A stretch of DNA of 49,158 bases from Butyrivibrio sp. (GTDB lineage Bacteria > Bacillota > Clostridia > Lachnospirales > Lachnospiraceae). The notes under the pieces are model-generated. The model saw only the letters and a program-made list of their open reading frames with translations, was not told the DNA's origin and did no database searches. The position numbers were made by a program, and so were the translations under genes. The stretch is taken from positions 1 through 49,158 of the forward strand of contig JAILPB010000057.1 in assembly GCA_024690485.1 (NCBI GenBank), in the 5' to 3' direction. This document shows, in pieces, positions 18,582-26,909 of this stretch (position 1 is the first letter of the stretch; each line of letters opens with the position of its first letter).

Positions 18582-19655
18582 ATGTCAGATAGAATAGTTA
18601 TGGGCTATTGGGACTGCCCATATTGTGAGAGTAAAGGGATACCCGGGACAACTTATGATTGTCCAAACTGCGGAAGACAGCGAGGCAAAGAAACCAAGTT
18701 TTATATGAAGCCCGGGAAAGTTGAATATATTCAGGGACACAAGGTGGTTGGCGCTGACTGGTACTGCGCATACTGCGGTGCTCTTAACACTGCAGGTAAG
18801 ACCGTCTGCGAAAACTGTGGATCGCAGAAGGATGAGAGTAAGGACGATTATTTTTCACTGAAAAATAAGGAGACCGTAAAACAGCCTGAGCCTCCAAAGC
18901 CCGCCAAACCCGCGTATAAACCAAAGAGGAAGCTTAAGAACAATTTCTGGTTTAAGCTCATTCGTGCAGGAGTTATTTTCCTTGCGATTCTATATCTGAT
19001 TTCCCTTATTAAAGAGGCTGCAAGACCTAAGGATTGTACCTTTGAAGTGCAGAACCTGACCTGGGAGAATTCAATTGAAATAGAGGAAAACAAGACCTTC
19101 AGAGAGTCGGATTGGAGCCTGCCGTCAGGAGGACGCCTGGTCTATACTGCGAGCGAGATAAGGCGATACGACTCAGTTCTTGATCACTACGAGCCCGTGA
19201 CAAAATCAAGACAGGTTGAGAGCGGCGGACATTATGATTATAGCTACACAGATAATGGTGATGGAACTTTTACGGAGCATTCTACCTATGTTCCGGAGTA
19301 CACAACAGAGTACTACACAGAGGATGAGCCGGTTTATGTGCAGGTTCCCGTGTATGATACGAAGTATTACTATGACATAGATAAGTGGGTTTACGAGAGA
19401 ACAGAGACAACCTCAGGAAATGACAAGAGCCCCTATTGGAAAGAGCTTAACTTGTCTGACAAAGAAAGGGAGGCATCTCGCAAGTCCAAATACAGGATGG
19501 AAGGCCTTTTGAACTACAAAACCTTTGGTCACAGCAAGAAGAAGGAAACCTCTTTTGAGATCAGAGAGGATTGGTGGAAGTCCATTGAAACAGGGCAGAC
19601 CCTGTCGGTTACTCTTGATGACAATAAGGTAACTGAGTGGCATAAGGTTAAGTAA
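18582..19655 (+). CDS. Membrane protein with two N-terminal zinc ribbons
   Basis: Four CxxC pairs (C12/C15, C27/C30, C62/C65, C76/C79) form two zinc ribbons. A Lys/Pro-rich linker (about 92-120), one membrane helix (about 127-143) and an extracytoplasmic region of about 210 residues follow. That region is rich in Tyr, Thr, Asp and Glu, with a stretch of Tyr-x-Thr/Glu repeats at about 235-270. The ribbons should face the cytoplasm. No enzymatic motif is visible and function is unknown. GGAGGAG precedes the ATG. Confidence 0.75.
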   Translation: MSDRIVMGYWDCPYCESKGIPGTTYDCPNCGRQRGKETKFYMKPGKVEYIQGHKVVGADWYCAYCGALNTAGKTVCENCGSQKDESKDDYFSLKNKETVKQPEPPKPAKPAYKPKRKLKNNFWFKLIRAGVIFLAILYLISLIKEAARPKDCTFEVQNLTWENSIEIEENKTFRESDWSLPSGGRLVYTASEIRRYDSVLDHYEPVTKSRQVESGGHYDYSYTDNGDGTFTEHSTYVPEYTTEYYTEDEPVYVQVPVYDTKYYYDIDKWVYERTETTSGNDKSPYWKELNLSDKEREASRKSKYRMEGLLNYKTFGHSKKKETSFEIREDWWKSIETGQTLSVTLDDNKVTEWHKVK

Positions 19656-19722
19656 TCATACAGAAAGCTCATTTATTACGGCTTTCTGGAGAAGATAATC
19701 AAATAATTCAGGGAAAGAAGTA

Positions 19723-21885
19723 ATGCAGAAACCGGATTTTAAGGGATTAAAAAAGCTGATTAAGGCCATAGAGGATACAGATGCTGTCTTTAAGCGCATG
19801 TATGCAGACAGAGAGCTTCAGGAGGGCAATATCAAGGCAGCCTGCGGCCGTATTGCGGCTAAAAATGCCAGAAAACAGCTTGATGATTATTCTATAGATG
19901 AACTTAAAAACGCAAGAGCAGGAATCCGCGTTCAGGCGATTTCCGCTGCGGGTTATAAGACTCTTGGAGACCTGGCAAAGCTCTCTGATTATGAGCTTTT
20001 ATCCATAGAAGGCATAGGCGAGAAGCAGGCAGAAGCCATTAAGAACATAATAACGGAGTTTGCAAATAGTTTATCTTCAAGGGTTACCGTGACTTTGGAT
20101 GCCTACGGCAAGGATAAGGATGATGAAAATAATAAGGCTCTCATAACAGAGCTTGGAAGATACATAAATACCGAGGCTGTTCGAAGAGACGCTAGGGAAT
20201 CCGCGGAGAAACTGGATAATTTTTGCTGCTGGCTAAGGGGCGAGAAGTTTATCAAAAACTCTGTGCGATGGCTGTTTTCAGGAAGTGAGCTAAAGGAACA
20301 CACTCTTGAAATAGCTGACGAGATTTACAGTTTTTGTACCGGAGACTTTTTTAACGGCCTTTTACAGGTTATAGACGTATATGACAAGGCAAACAAAACA
20401 ACTTATGAGGATGCATATGCCTCATTTGTGCAGAATTCTGCGCCTTTTTATGCCCTTTTGGAGAAGGCAGGAAGTATATCCGGAAATAAGCCCTTCGTCT
20501 ACGATAGTATTCCTTCCCAGCTTGCGGAAGAGATTGAGGCTACAGAGCTATCAGATGCTTCATTTAAGGGGAATCTTCGTGGATATCAGACTTTTGGAGC
20601 TAAGTATATCCTTCATCAGAAGAAGGTTCTCCTTGGAGACGAGATGGGGCTTGGAAAGACAATTCAGGCTATAGCTGCCATGTCCCATATCCATGACACG
20701 GAAGGCGATGGCTGTCATTATCTGGTAGTTTGTCCTGCCAGCGTTATAGTCAATTGGGCCAGGGAGATAATGAAATTCAGCAATATAAAAACACATATTA
20801 TCCATGGACAGGGCATAGATACTGCCTTTGACAAGTGGCGCTCTGAAGGCGGAGCTGCCATCACAAACTACGAATCCATGGGCAAGATCATAAGAGGGAT
20901 AGATAATCATATGCATCTGTCTATGCTTGTAATCGATGAAGCTCATTACATTAAAAATCCCGACGCACAGCGCACTATGTACATTAGAAGGCTGGATAAT
21001 GAGTCTGAGAGGATTGTTTTAATGACAGGAACTCCCCTTGAGAACAGGGTTGAGGAAATGTGCAATCTCATAGATTTTGTAAGGCCTGACATGGTAAAGG
21101 ACGTGAGAGCGCTGGCTCACATGACGAGTCTTCCCGAATTTAGGGAGAAGCTTTCACCTGTATATCTTAGAAGAACCAGAAAGCAGGTATTAACCGAACT
21201 TCCTGAGATAGATGAAAAGCAGGAGTGGTGCGAGATGACAAAGTCAGATGCTGATGCCTATACTTCTGCGGTTATGGGAGCGGGCTTCCCCAGCATGCGT
21301 AGAGTGTCTTTCCTGCAGGATAGCCTTGCAGAGTCTGCTAAATGTGGAAGACTTCTTGAGTTGTGCAGCGAGGCCGGAGACGAGGGCAGAAAGATAGTTG
21401 TTTTCTCATACTTTAAAGAGACGATAGCCAAGGTTGGTGCGGCTTTAGGGGATAAATGCGTTGGTGTGATAAGCGGAGATACTAAGGTAGAGCTTAGGCA
21501 GGGAATCATCGACAAATTTGGAAGTTCTCCCGATGGCAGCGTGTTGCTGTGTCAGATCCAGGCAGGTGGCGTTGGCTTAAACATCCAGGCTGCCAGCATT
21601 GTCATATTCTGCGAGCCCCAGATTAAGCCGTCTCTTACATGGCAGGCTCTCTCCAGAGTCTATCGCATGGGCCAGACCAGGAACGTGCTTGTTTATCATC
21701 TTCTTTGCCCGGATACCGTTGATGATTACATGATTCAGCTCTTCGAAGAGAAGAAGATCGCCTTCGACAGTTTCGCCGACGAATCCGCCATCGCCAGCGC
21801 CTACGACAACATCCTTGATAAGGAATGGATCAAGGGTATTGTGGAAGCTGAGAGCAAGAAGTACGCTCTGGCATGTATTGAGTAA
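19723..21885 (+). CDS. SNF2-family DNA-dependent ATPase with helix-hairpin-helix
   Basis: A 720-residue Superfamily 2 protein. The N-terminal region carries a helix-hairpin-helix near residues 80-112 (LSIEGIGEKQAEAIKNI), usually a DNA-binding element. The SNF2 motor shows Walker A GDEMGLGKT (about 305-313), DEAH with the following YIKN, TGTPLENR (motif III), and motif VI 'QALSRVYRMGQTRNV'. It would translocate on double-stranded DNA to displace or remodel bound proteins. No nuclease, methylase or defence partner is adjacent. It starts 67 bp after the zinc-ribbon gene and is followed by a terminator at 21931-21978. Confidence 0.93.
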   Translation: MQKPDFKGLKKLIKAIEDTDAVFKRMYADRELQEGNIKAACGRIAAKNARKQLDDYSIDELKNARAGIRVQAISAAGYKTLGDLAKLSDYELLSIEGIGEKQAEAIKNIITEFANSLSSRVTVTLDAYGKDKDDENNKALITELGRYINTEAVRRDARESAEKLDNFCCWLRGEKFIKNSVRWLFSGSELKEHTLEIADEIYSFCTGDFFNGLLQVIDVYDKANKTTYEDAYASFVQNSAPFYALLEKAGSISGNKPFVYDSIPSQLAEEIEATELSDASFKGNLRGYQTFGAKYILHQKKVLLGDEMGLGKTIQAIAAMSHIHDTEGDGCHYLVVCPASVIVNWAREIMKFSNIKTHIIHGQGIDTAFDKWRSEGGAAITNYESMGKIIRGIDNHMHLSMLVIDEAHYIKNPDAQRTMYIRRLDNESERIVLMTGTPLENRVEEMCNLIDFVRPDMVKDVRALAHMTSLPEFREKLSPVYLRRTRKQVLTELPEIDEKQEWCEMTKSDADAYTSAVMGAGFPSMRRVSFLQDSLAESAKCGRLLELCSEAGDEGRKIVVFSYFKETIAKVGAALGDKCVGVISGDTKVELRQGIIDKFGSSPDGSVLLCQIQAGGVGLNIQAASIVIFCEPQIKPSLTWQALSRVYRMGQTRNVLVYHLLCPDTVDDYMIQLFEEKKIAFDSFADESAIASAYDNILDKEWIKGIVEAESKKYALACIE

Positions 21886-21930
21886 GCTGGAGCGTCCTGG
21901 CTTTTGTAATATAGGTTCTACCTACGTAAA

Positions 21931-21978
21931 ACAGGGTTGTTGGAAGTAGTTTTTAGCTAATCCAGCAGCCCTGTTTTT
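21931..21978 (+). terminator. Terminator of the SNF2 gene
   Basis: ACAGGGTTGTTGGA (21931-21944) pairs over 14 bp, with two G-U pairs, to TCCAGCAGCCCTGT (21961-21974), followed by a run of five T. Confidence 0.8.
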
Positions 21979-22003
21979 GAAGTTGGCATAATACGGCAAA
22001 AAA

Positions 22004-22231
22004 AATTCTGAAGGTTCCACAAAATCGTGGCATTTTTCGGTGTTTTCAAGACTTTTTGGCATGTGGGAGGAATTAATTTTGAAGGTACCATGAAAATGGC
22101 ATAAAAAGTGGAACCTTAAAAACTATTTTACCCTAACAGCCCCAAAAGTTGATATTGCGTTCAGAAATATACTGTAACCTAGAAAAAAGTGGAACCTTCA
22201 GAATTAATCCCTGATATCATGCCAAAAAGTC
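22004..22231. repeat. Interleaved inverted repeats in the SNF2-GH13 intergenic region
   Basis: A 17-bp perfect inverted repeat, AATTCTGAAGGTTCCAC at 22004-22020 and its complement at 22189-22205, is interleaved with a 14-bp perfect one, GACTTTTTGGCATG at 22050-22063 and its complement at 22218-22231. Weaker copies of the GAAGGTTCCAC core lie at 22080-22090 and, inverted, at 22108-22117. The same two words thus recur in both orientations. No gene is visible in this gap. It could be a degenerate miniature mobile element or a structured RNA. Confidence 0.65.
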
Positions 22232-22261
22232 ATAGCTTTTCCCGGATCAAATAAAAAAGTA

Positions 22262-22290
22262 TTGCATTGTTTTTGAAAGTAGTTTATATT
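22262..22290 (+). promoter_or_regulatory. Promoter of the GH13 gene
   Basis: TTGCAT at 22262-22267, a 17-bp spacer, TATATT at 22285-22290. The start point would fall at or just before the palindrome at 22300-22313. Confidence 0.6.
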
Positions 22291-22299
22291 GCCATTAAT

Positions 22300-22313
22300 G
22301 GAAAACGTTTTCC
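22300..22313. promoter_or_regulatory. LacI-family operator palindrome
   Basis: GGAAAACGTTTTCC is a perfect 14-bp palindrome with the central CG typical of LacI/GalR-family operators. It sits just downstream of the -10 box, where a repressor would block transcription; a maltodextrin-responsive LacI-family repressor is the expected binder. The regulator gene is not in the window. Confidence 0.7.
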
Positions 22314-22388
22314 GAGAGAAAAATGAAGAGAAGTTCATAAGAAGATAAGGCTGGCACTGGAAAAGCCCCAACACAAGGAGAAACCATT

Positions 22389-24143
22389 ATGTTACAGAGT
22401 GCAATCTACCATAGAATGTCAGAGCAATACTGCTATTGCCTGGATAATGACAACCTGATAATCAATATAAAAACCGGCTATGACGTGGACAAGGTCTACA
22501 TTATCTACGGTGATCCCTATGATGCGGGAATTATGGGCGGAAATGAGCGCTGGAGTGGAAAAAGAGAAGAGATTTACTATAAAAAGCGCCTGAAAGACCA
22601 TATCTGGTGGACTACCACTTTGCAGCCAAAGTACAAGAGATGTAAATATTTCTTTGAACTTCATAGTGGTGATGAGTGCGTCTACTTCTTTGAAGATGGC
22701 TTCTTAACAGAGGATGAGATGAATCAGGAAGGAAAAACGCTGTCCTATTTCATTATGCCTTGGATGAATCCCGCTGACGTGTGCAAGACTCCTGCGTGGG
22801 TCAATGATACAGTTTGGTATCAGATTTTCCCCGAGAGATTCTGCAACGGAGATCATAGCATTGATCCGGAGAATGTACTTGAATGGCAGAGCGGAAAAGT
22901 TGGTTTCCGCGATTTTTACGGTGGAGATATCAGAGGAATTAGAGACAAACTCCCTTACCTCAAGGATCTCGGGATTACAGGAATATACTTAAATCCTATA
23001 TTTGAGGCAAGTAGCAACCACAAGTACAACACCAGAGACTATAAAAAAGTTGATTCTCATTTTGGAACCAACGAGGACCTTAGAAAACTTGTGGATGAGG
23101 CCCATGAGCTTGGAATCAGAGTTATGCTGGATGCAGTTTTCAACCACACAGGTTCTGATCACCCCATGTGGCAGGACATCCTTGAAAAGGGCGAAGCTTC
23201 AGAATACGCAGACTGGTACATGATAAACAGCTGGCCTGTTGATAAGGAAGAAGATACGAGAGATGGCAGATATTATTCCTTTGCCTTTGCAAGATACATG
23301 CCAAAGCTTAACACCAGCAATCCCAAGGTTCAGGAGTATCTCCTCGATATAATCAAATTCTGGATTGAGACCTTTGATATCGACGGACTTAGATTTGATG
23401 TGGGAAATGAGGTATCGCATTCCTTCTTAAAGGCAGTCAGATACCAGACAAGTCACATAAAGGATGATTTCTATCTTCTTGGGGAGATCTGGCACGACTC
23501 CATGTCATGGCTTCTTGGTGATGAGTATGATGCGGTTATGAATTACCCGCTTTCCACTGCTATTGCGGATTTCTGGGTTTATAAAAACCGCGGCAGAGAC
23601 AGCTTTGAATATGATATAAACCGCTGTTTTACCATGTATTATGCACAGGTAAATGATGCGCTGTTTAACCTGCTGGATTCTCATGATACCAACAGATTAT
23701 TCGATAAGACAGGTCACAATGTTGATAGATTCTATCAGCAGCTTGCGGTGCTGTTTACCATGCCGGGAAGTCCCTGCATTTACTATGGAACAGAGGTAGT
23801 CTTGGACGGCGCCCATGATCCTGATTGTAGGAGATGTATGCCTTGGGACGAGATAGAATCAGGAAAAAAGGATGCCGAGATCTCAGAAATGAAGAAGCTT
23901 ATTGCTCTAAGAAAAGAGCTTCAGGCATGTAAGAGCAGAAACTTCCATTTTCCCAATGATATTCCGAAGGATCGCGTGATTTCTTATATAAAAATCGGCG
24001 ATAACGAGAGTATACAGGTATATCTGAACTGCGAAGAAGAGAGCGTTAATGTAGATATCAGCAGCTTTTCAGAAGTCCTCTACTGCCGTAAGTGGGATGG
24101 AGAGAGCCTTGGAAGGGATGGAATTTTGATTTTGAAAAAATGA
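22389..24143 (+). CDS. GH13 alpha-glucan hydrolase (cyclomaltodextrinase/neopullulanase type)
   Basis: A 584-residue enzyme. The N-terminal region (about 1-125) fits the beta-sandwich domain of the GH13_20 group, followed by the (beta/alpha)8 barrel starting at 'VWYQIFPERF'. The catalytic triad is visible: nucleophile D337 in GLRFDVGNEV, acid/base E366 in LLGEIWH, D433 in LLDSHDTNR; DAVFNHTG supplies the first conserved histidine. No signal peptide is present, so it should degrade imported maltodextrins or cyclodextrins in the cytoplasm. AAGGAGAAACC precedes the ATG, and a LacI-type operator overlaps its transcription start. The exact substrate preference cannot be decided from sequence. Confidence 0.93.
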   Translation: MLQSAIYHRMSEQYCYCLDNDNLIINIKTGYDVDKVYIIYGDPYDAGIMGGNERWSGKREEIYYKKRLKDHIWWTTTLQPKYKRCKYFFELHSGDECVYFFEDGFLTEDEMNQEGKTLSYFIMPWMNPADVCKTPAWVNDTVWYQIFPERFCNGDHSIDPENVLEWQSGKVGFRDFYGGDIRGIRDKLPYLKDLGITGIYLNPIFEASSNHKYNTRDYKKVDSHFGTNEDLRKLVDEAHELGIRVMLDAVFNHTGSDHPMWQDILEKGEASEYADWYMINSWPVDKEEDTRDGRYYSFAFARYMPKLNTSNPKVQEYLLDIIKFWIETFDIDGLRFDVGNEVSHSFLKAVRYQTSHIKDDFYLLGEIWHDSMSWLLGDEYDAVMNYPLSTAIADFWVYKNRGRDSFEYDINRCFTMYYAQVNDALFNLLDSHDTNRLFDKTGHNVDRFYQQLAVLFTMPGSPCIYYGTEVVLDGAHDPDCRRCMPWDEIESGKKDAEISEMKKLIALRKELQACKSRNFHFPNDIPKDRVISYIKIGDNESIQVYLNCEEESVNVDISSFSEVLYCRKWDGESLGRDGILILKK

Positions 24144-24216
24144 TTAATAATAGATAATCTTCGCTTCATGTTCTATAATTGTAATGTTAAGCACGATTTT
24201 GGAGGTATAGAGAAAA

Positions 24217-25155
24217 ATGTTTTGTGGGAACTGTGGTAGAGAAATTGAAGATGGTGCAAGGTTTTGCACCTATTGTGGCACGCCTGTAGATCAGAATGCT
24301 AGTCAGCAGAGCATGGCCACTCCGAGCGAGAATCAGCAAACATATGCTGGCCCAAGCTTTCAGCAAGCACCTGTGAATACGCAGGCGCATCCAAATTATC
24401 AGCAAGCACCGATGAATCCTCAAGGCTATCCTAATTATCAGCAGGGACCTGGTTATTATCAGCCTCAGCAGCCTAAAAAAAAGAGCGGTGCAGGTCTGTT
24501 AATTGCGATAATCGTAGTAGTAATTTTATTGGTAGCTGCCCTGGCATTCATAATAGTAAACAGGGTTAAATCAGCACTTTCTAATGTTTCAGGCTCAGCA
24601 GAGATAGCAGCCGAAGCTATAGTAAGCACTTATTCAGATAGCACCGGTCATTTTGATTCAGAAAAAGCTTATGATGAGCAGAGACAAACTGTAGAATCCC
24701 TTGCCATAGCAAGTGTTGATATGACAGATAAAATCATGTATGCAACACATGATGGTGTTACAAGGGAAGAAGATTCCCACTGGGATTTCATCGATAAAGA
24801 TAAGGCTATGCTTTATTTTGGCGAGAATGAATACTATGAAGCAGATTATAAGATTTTAACCGGAACTCTTGGTATGCTTTATACAGATTTTGAATTCCCG
24901 CAGTATGGTCTTACATTTGATGAACTGTCCAGAGTAACTAAGTCTCGTATGGATAGCGATGAATCCTGTGAGGGTTATGTTGTAATCGTATTTGATAACC
25001 TTTTGCAGCACAATGCTGACGGTTCTACTGAATCTGTAAACAGCTCAGGCAGCGTAATGTACTACGGCGTAACCTACGATTTAGGTCACACCACATACTA
25101 TGACGTTGTAGGCGCAAACTCAGCCAGCTACTATAATTTCATTTGTGATAAGTAA
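24217..25155 (+). CDS. Zinc-ribbon membrane protein with Gln/Pro-rich linker
   Basis: One zinc ribbon at the extreme N-terminus (C3, C6, C17, C20), then a low-complexity linker (about 25-88) with near-repeats of the type 'NYQQAPMNPQGYP', one membrane helix (about 91-112) and an extracytoplasmic domain of about 200 residues that I cannot assign. The layout (cytoplasmic ribbon, one helix, outer domain) parallels the protein at 18582-19655 without clear sequence similarity. A TATAAT at 24174-24179 may be its -10 box, and TTGGAGG precedes the ATG. Function unknown. Confidence 0.75.
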   Translation: MFCGNCGREIEDGARFCTYCGTPVDQNASQQSMATPSENQQTYAGPSFQQAPVNTQAHPNYQQAPMNPQGYPNYQQGPGYYQPQQPKKKSGAGLLIAIIVVVILLVAALAFIIVNRVKSALSNVSGSAEIAAEAIVSTYSDSTGHFDSEKAYDEQRQTVESLAIASVDMTDKIMYATHDGVTREEDSHWDFIDKDKAMLYFGENEYYEADYKILTGTLGMLYTDFEFPQYGLTFDELSRVTKSRMDSDESCEGYVVIVFDNLLQHNADGSTESVNSSGSVMYYGVTYDLGHTTYYDVVGANSASYYNFICDK

Positions 25156-25171
25156 AATTGTATGCGTAATC

Positions 25172-25210
25172 AAAAACTGGAAAGTCACATTAGTGGCTTC
25201 CCAGTTTTTT
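25172..25210. terminator. Bidirectional terminator
   Basis: AAAAACTGG (25172-25180) pairs with CCAGTTTTTT (25201-25210). The stem continues inward through AAG/CTT and TCAC/GTGG, with A-runs and T-runs on both sides. It serves the zinc-ribbon gene and the convergent HEPN gene. Confidence 0.75.
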
Positions 25211-25615
25211 CTAATCTATGACACCTTTTTCTTCTAAATAGTTTGATATATACTCACTAAATGATTCTGCTCGATTTATCTGCTTCTCCGCTTCCTCCCT
25301 TGATGCTATGAAAAAATCAAGATAATCTGCCTTTTCTCTGTTTTCTGATGCAGCTCTAATAATCCTGGATAAATCCTTTGGGAATATTTCAGTTTTTACA
25401 TAATTTTGATTGAAGTATGCTATCACTCCGCTATGCTTACTACTATCGAAGCCATCAAGAGCAAGAACAGCTCTAATAGCATGGAATATAGAATAATAAG
25501 CTCTATTTAAAGCATTTTTATATCTGCCATTTTCGTACATTATTCTGGCATCTTCCAGATTTTCTTGACTGGTCATAAATCTGTATTTAGATAATTCAAT
25601 TATGCTGCCTTCCAA
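25211..25615 (-). CDS. HEPN-domain protein (putative toxin of an MNT/HEPN pair)
   Basis: A 134-residue all-helical protein with the HEPN core 'NALNRAYYSIFHAIRAVLA', where R38 and H45 form the R-x6-H motif of HEPN ribonucleases. It overlaps the end of the preceding nucleotidyltransferase gene by 16 bp, the usual arrangement of MNT/HEPN modules in which the nucleotidyltransferase neutralises the HEPN protein by AMPylation. The start is uncertain: a TTG at 25615 keeps the family-typical 'LSKYRF' helix, while the next ATG (25576) would remove 13 residues. Toxicity is inferred from family membership only. Confidence 0.85.
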   Translation of the reverse strand: MEGSIIELSKYRFMTSQENLEDARIMYENGRYKNALNRAYYSIFHAIRAVLALDGFDSSKHSGVIAYFNQNYVKTEIFPKDLSRIIRAASENREKADYLDFFIASREEAEKQINRAESFSEYISNYLEEKGVID

Positions 25616-26142
25616 ATAATTATGCCTTCCTTGTCTATATTTTTATAAAATGGCAAGACTTTACGCCATTCCTGATAATTTTCATAGTCTATGGGGACTA
25701 TTGATAGCGTCTTGGCGATATCAAGTTCGTAATCAACGACGGTATCAATCATTGAATCGTGCATGCTCTCAGTATTTCCTTTTTTTAAAACAATGGCAAT
25801 ATCAATATCGGATTCATCCGTTTGTTCACCTCTGGCATATGATCCATATAAAATCACAGTTTGGAGGTAGGCGCCATATATTTTTTTTAAATCTGTGCTC
25901 ATATTTCTGAGCTTTTTCATTAAAACAGGATACTCGCTATACATCATAACTCTCTTTCTCCAATTTCTATAATCTCCCGACTTTAGCCTTCTATCCTCAG
26001 GAAATTCAATATCTATAGGAATAATCCATTGTTTTCCAAACTTTTCACCCTTTAATGTTCCTTTAATCAGCATTCGTCTGATGTTTCCCGGATCTTTTCC
26101 CATTTTCTCAGCATATTCCGAAACTGTATAATAGTTCTCCAT
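25600..26142 (-). CDS. Nucleotidyltransferase (MNT antitoxin-like) with N-terminal helix-turn-helix
   Basis: A 180-residue protein. Residues 3-43 resemble an excisionase/MerR-type winged helix (YYTVSEYAEKMGKDPGNIRR, then 'KGEKFGKQWIIP'). The minimal nucleotidyltransferase domain follows, with GSYARGE at 100-106 and D112/D114 completing GS-x10-DxD. Such enzymes transfer AMP to a tyrosine of the HEPN partner encoded next. The fused DNA-binding domain suggests it represses its own promoter, which contains a 30-bp inverted repeat. The ATG at 26142 has CAAGGAGAA before it. Confidence 0.85.
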   Translation of the reverse strand: MENYYTVSEYAEKMGKDPGNIRRMLIKGTLKGEKFGKQWIIPIDIEFPEDRRLKSGDYRNWRKRVMMYSEYPVLMKKLRNMSTDLKKIYGAYLQTVILYGSYARGEQTDESDIDIAIVLKKGNTESMHDSMIDTVVDYELDIAKTLSIVPIDYENYQEWRKVLPFYKNIDKEGIIIWKAA

Positions 26143-26160
26143 AGATAATTCTCCTTGATT

Positions 26161-26190
26161 TGACATTAACACGCTATCGTGTAATTGTCA
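26161..26190 (-). promoter_or_regulatory. Promoter and inverted-repeat operator of the MNT/HEPN operon
   Basis: Plus-strand half TGACATTAACACG (26161-26173) and half CGTGTAATTGTCA (26178-26190) are inverted repeats with two mismatches around CTAT. On the minus strand the same DNA holds TTGACA as a -35 box and TAATGT as a weak -10, 17 bp apart, so the palindrome fills the promoter. Confidence 0.65.
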
Positions 26191-26211
26191 AATTACATTA
26201 CAGGTATAAAA

Positions 26212-26238
26212 AACCGGCACAAAATGCGCCGGCTTTTG
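26212..26238 (-). terminator. Terminator of the fRMsr gene
   Basis: On the minus strand GCCGG pairs with CCGGC (26228-26232 with 26214-26218), extended by partial pairing of the flanks, and is followed by a run of six T. Confidence 0.65.
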
Positions 26239-26276
26239 TCTTGACTATTCCTTAATTATAGATAGATTCTATTAAT

Positions 26277-26753
26277 TTATCTTTGCAAAATATTCGCAAT
26301 CACTTCAGCGCATTTTTCAAGATCAGCGCTTTCTTCGTTAGCTTCTGAGAATCTGTTCATGGTGTTACTGTCTATGTCTAGAACCCCAATGACTTTGCCA
26401 TCTTTATCGCAAAGAGGAACAACTATTTCTGACTTTGCTTCGCTATCGCAGGCGATATATCCGGCAAACTGTGAGACATCAGGAACGATAAGTGTTTTAT
26501 TCTCAGCTGCAGAAACTCCGCAAACTCCGCGGCCAAGCTTGATATGGGTGCAGGCAACTTTTCCCTGGAAGGGTCCGAGAATAAGTTCTCTCTCTGCGCC
26601 ATTATCAGCGCCGACTGTATCATTCATAAGATAAAAACCAACCCAGCTGACATCCGGGAGCTGCTCCCAAAGGCAGGCTGCCACGTTTGATAAGTTGGTG
26701 ATGTACCAGTCTTTTTCATCTGTCATTGCTTCTACGTAATTCACTAATGCCAT
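26277..26753 (-). CDS. msrC: Free methionine-(R)-sulfoxide reductase, GAF fold
   Basis: Reduces free methionine-R-sulfoxide, an oxidative-damage repair step. The 158-residue GAF domain carries the fRMsr signature 'GPFQGKVACTHIKLGRGVCG' and 'YIACDSEAKSEIVVPL', with the three conserved cysteines C68, C78 and C102. I chose the ATG at 26753 because TTGGAGG lies 8 nt before it; an ATG at 26798 would add 15 residues but has no such site. Monocistronic. Confidence 0.9.
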   Translation of the reverse strand: MALVNYVEAMTDEKDWYITNLSNVAACLWEQLPDVSWVGFYLMNDTVGADNGAERELILGPFQGKVACTHIKLGRGVCGVSAAENKTLIVPDVSQFAGYIACDSEAKSEIVVPLCDKDGKVIGVLDIDSNTMNRFSEANEESADLEKCAEVIANILQR

Positions 26754-26829
26754 AGATTTATCCTCCAAGTTAAATCGCATATTTATGTCAATAGCCATTA
26801 TACAATTTTATGATACAAAATCAATAAGG

Positions 26830-26860
26830 AAGGGCTGCCGCTGGCTACGGCAGCCCTTTT
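26830..26860. terminator. Terminator-like hairpin after the carboxylesterase operon
   Basis: AAGGGCTGCCG (26830-26840) pairs perfectly with CGGCAGCCCTT (26848-26858). T-rich sequence follows on both strands, so it can end the leftward esterase operon. Confidence 0.7.
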
Positions 26861-26909
26861 AAGGGTAACAAGATAAAACTATATAGAAAGTATTATCGTG
26901 TTGTCAGTG

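Noticed and set aside
22004..22231. CRISPR array
   Set aside because: The repeated words occur in both orientations at uneven spacing, with only a few copies; no cas gene is present.
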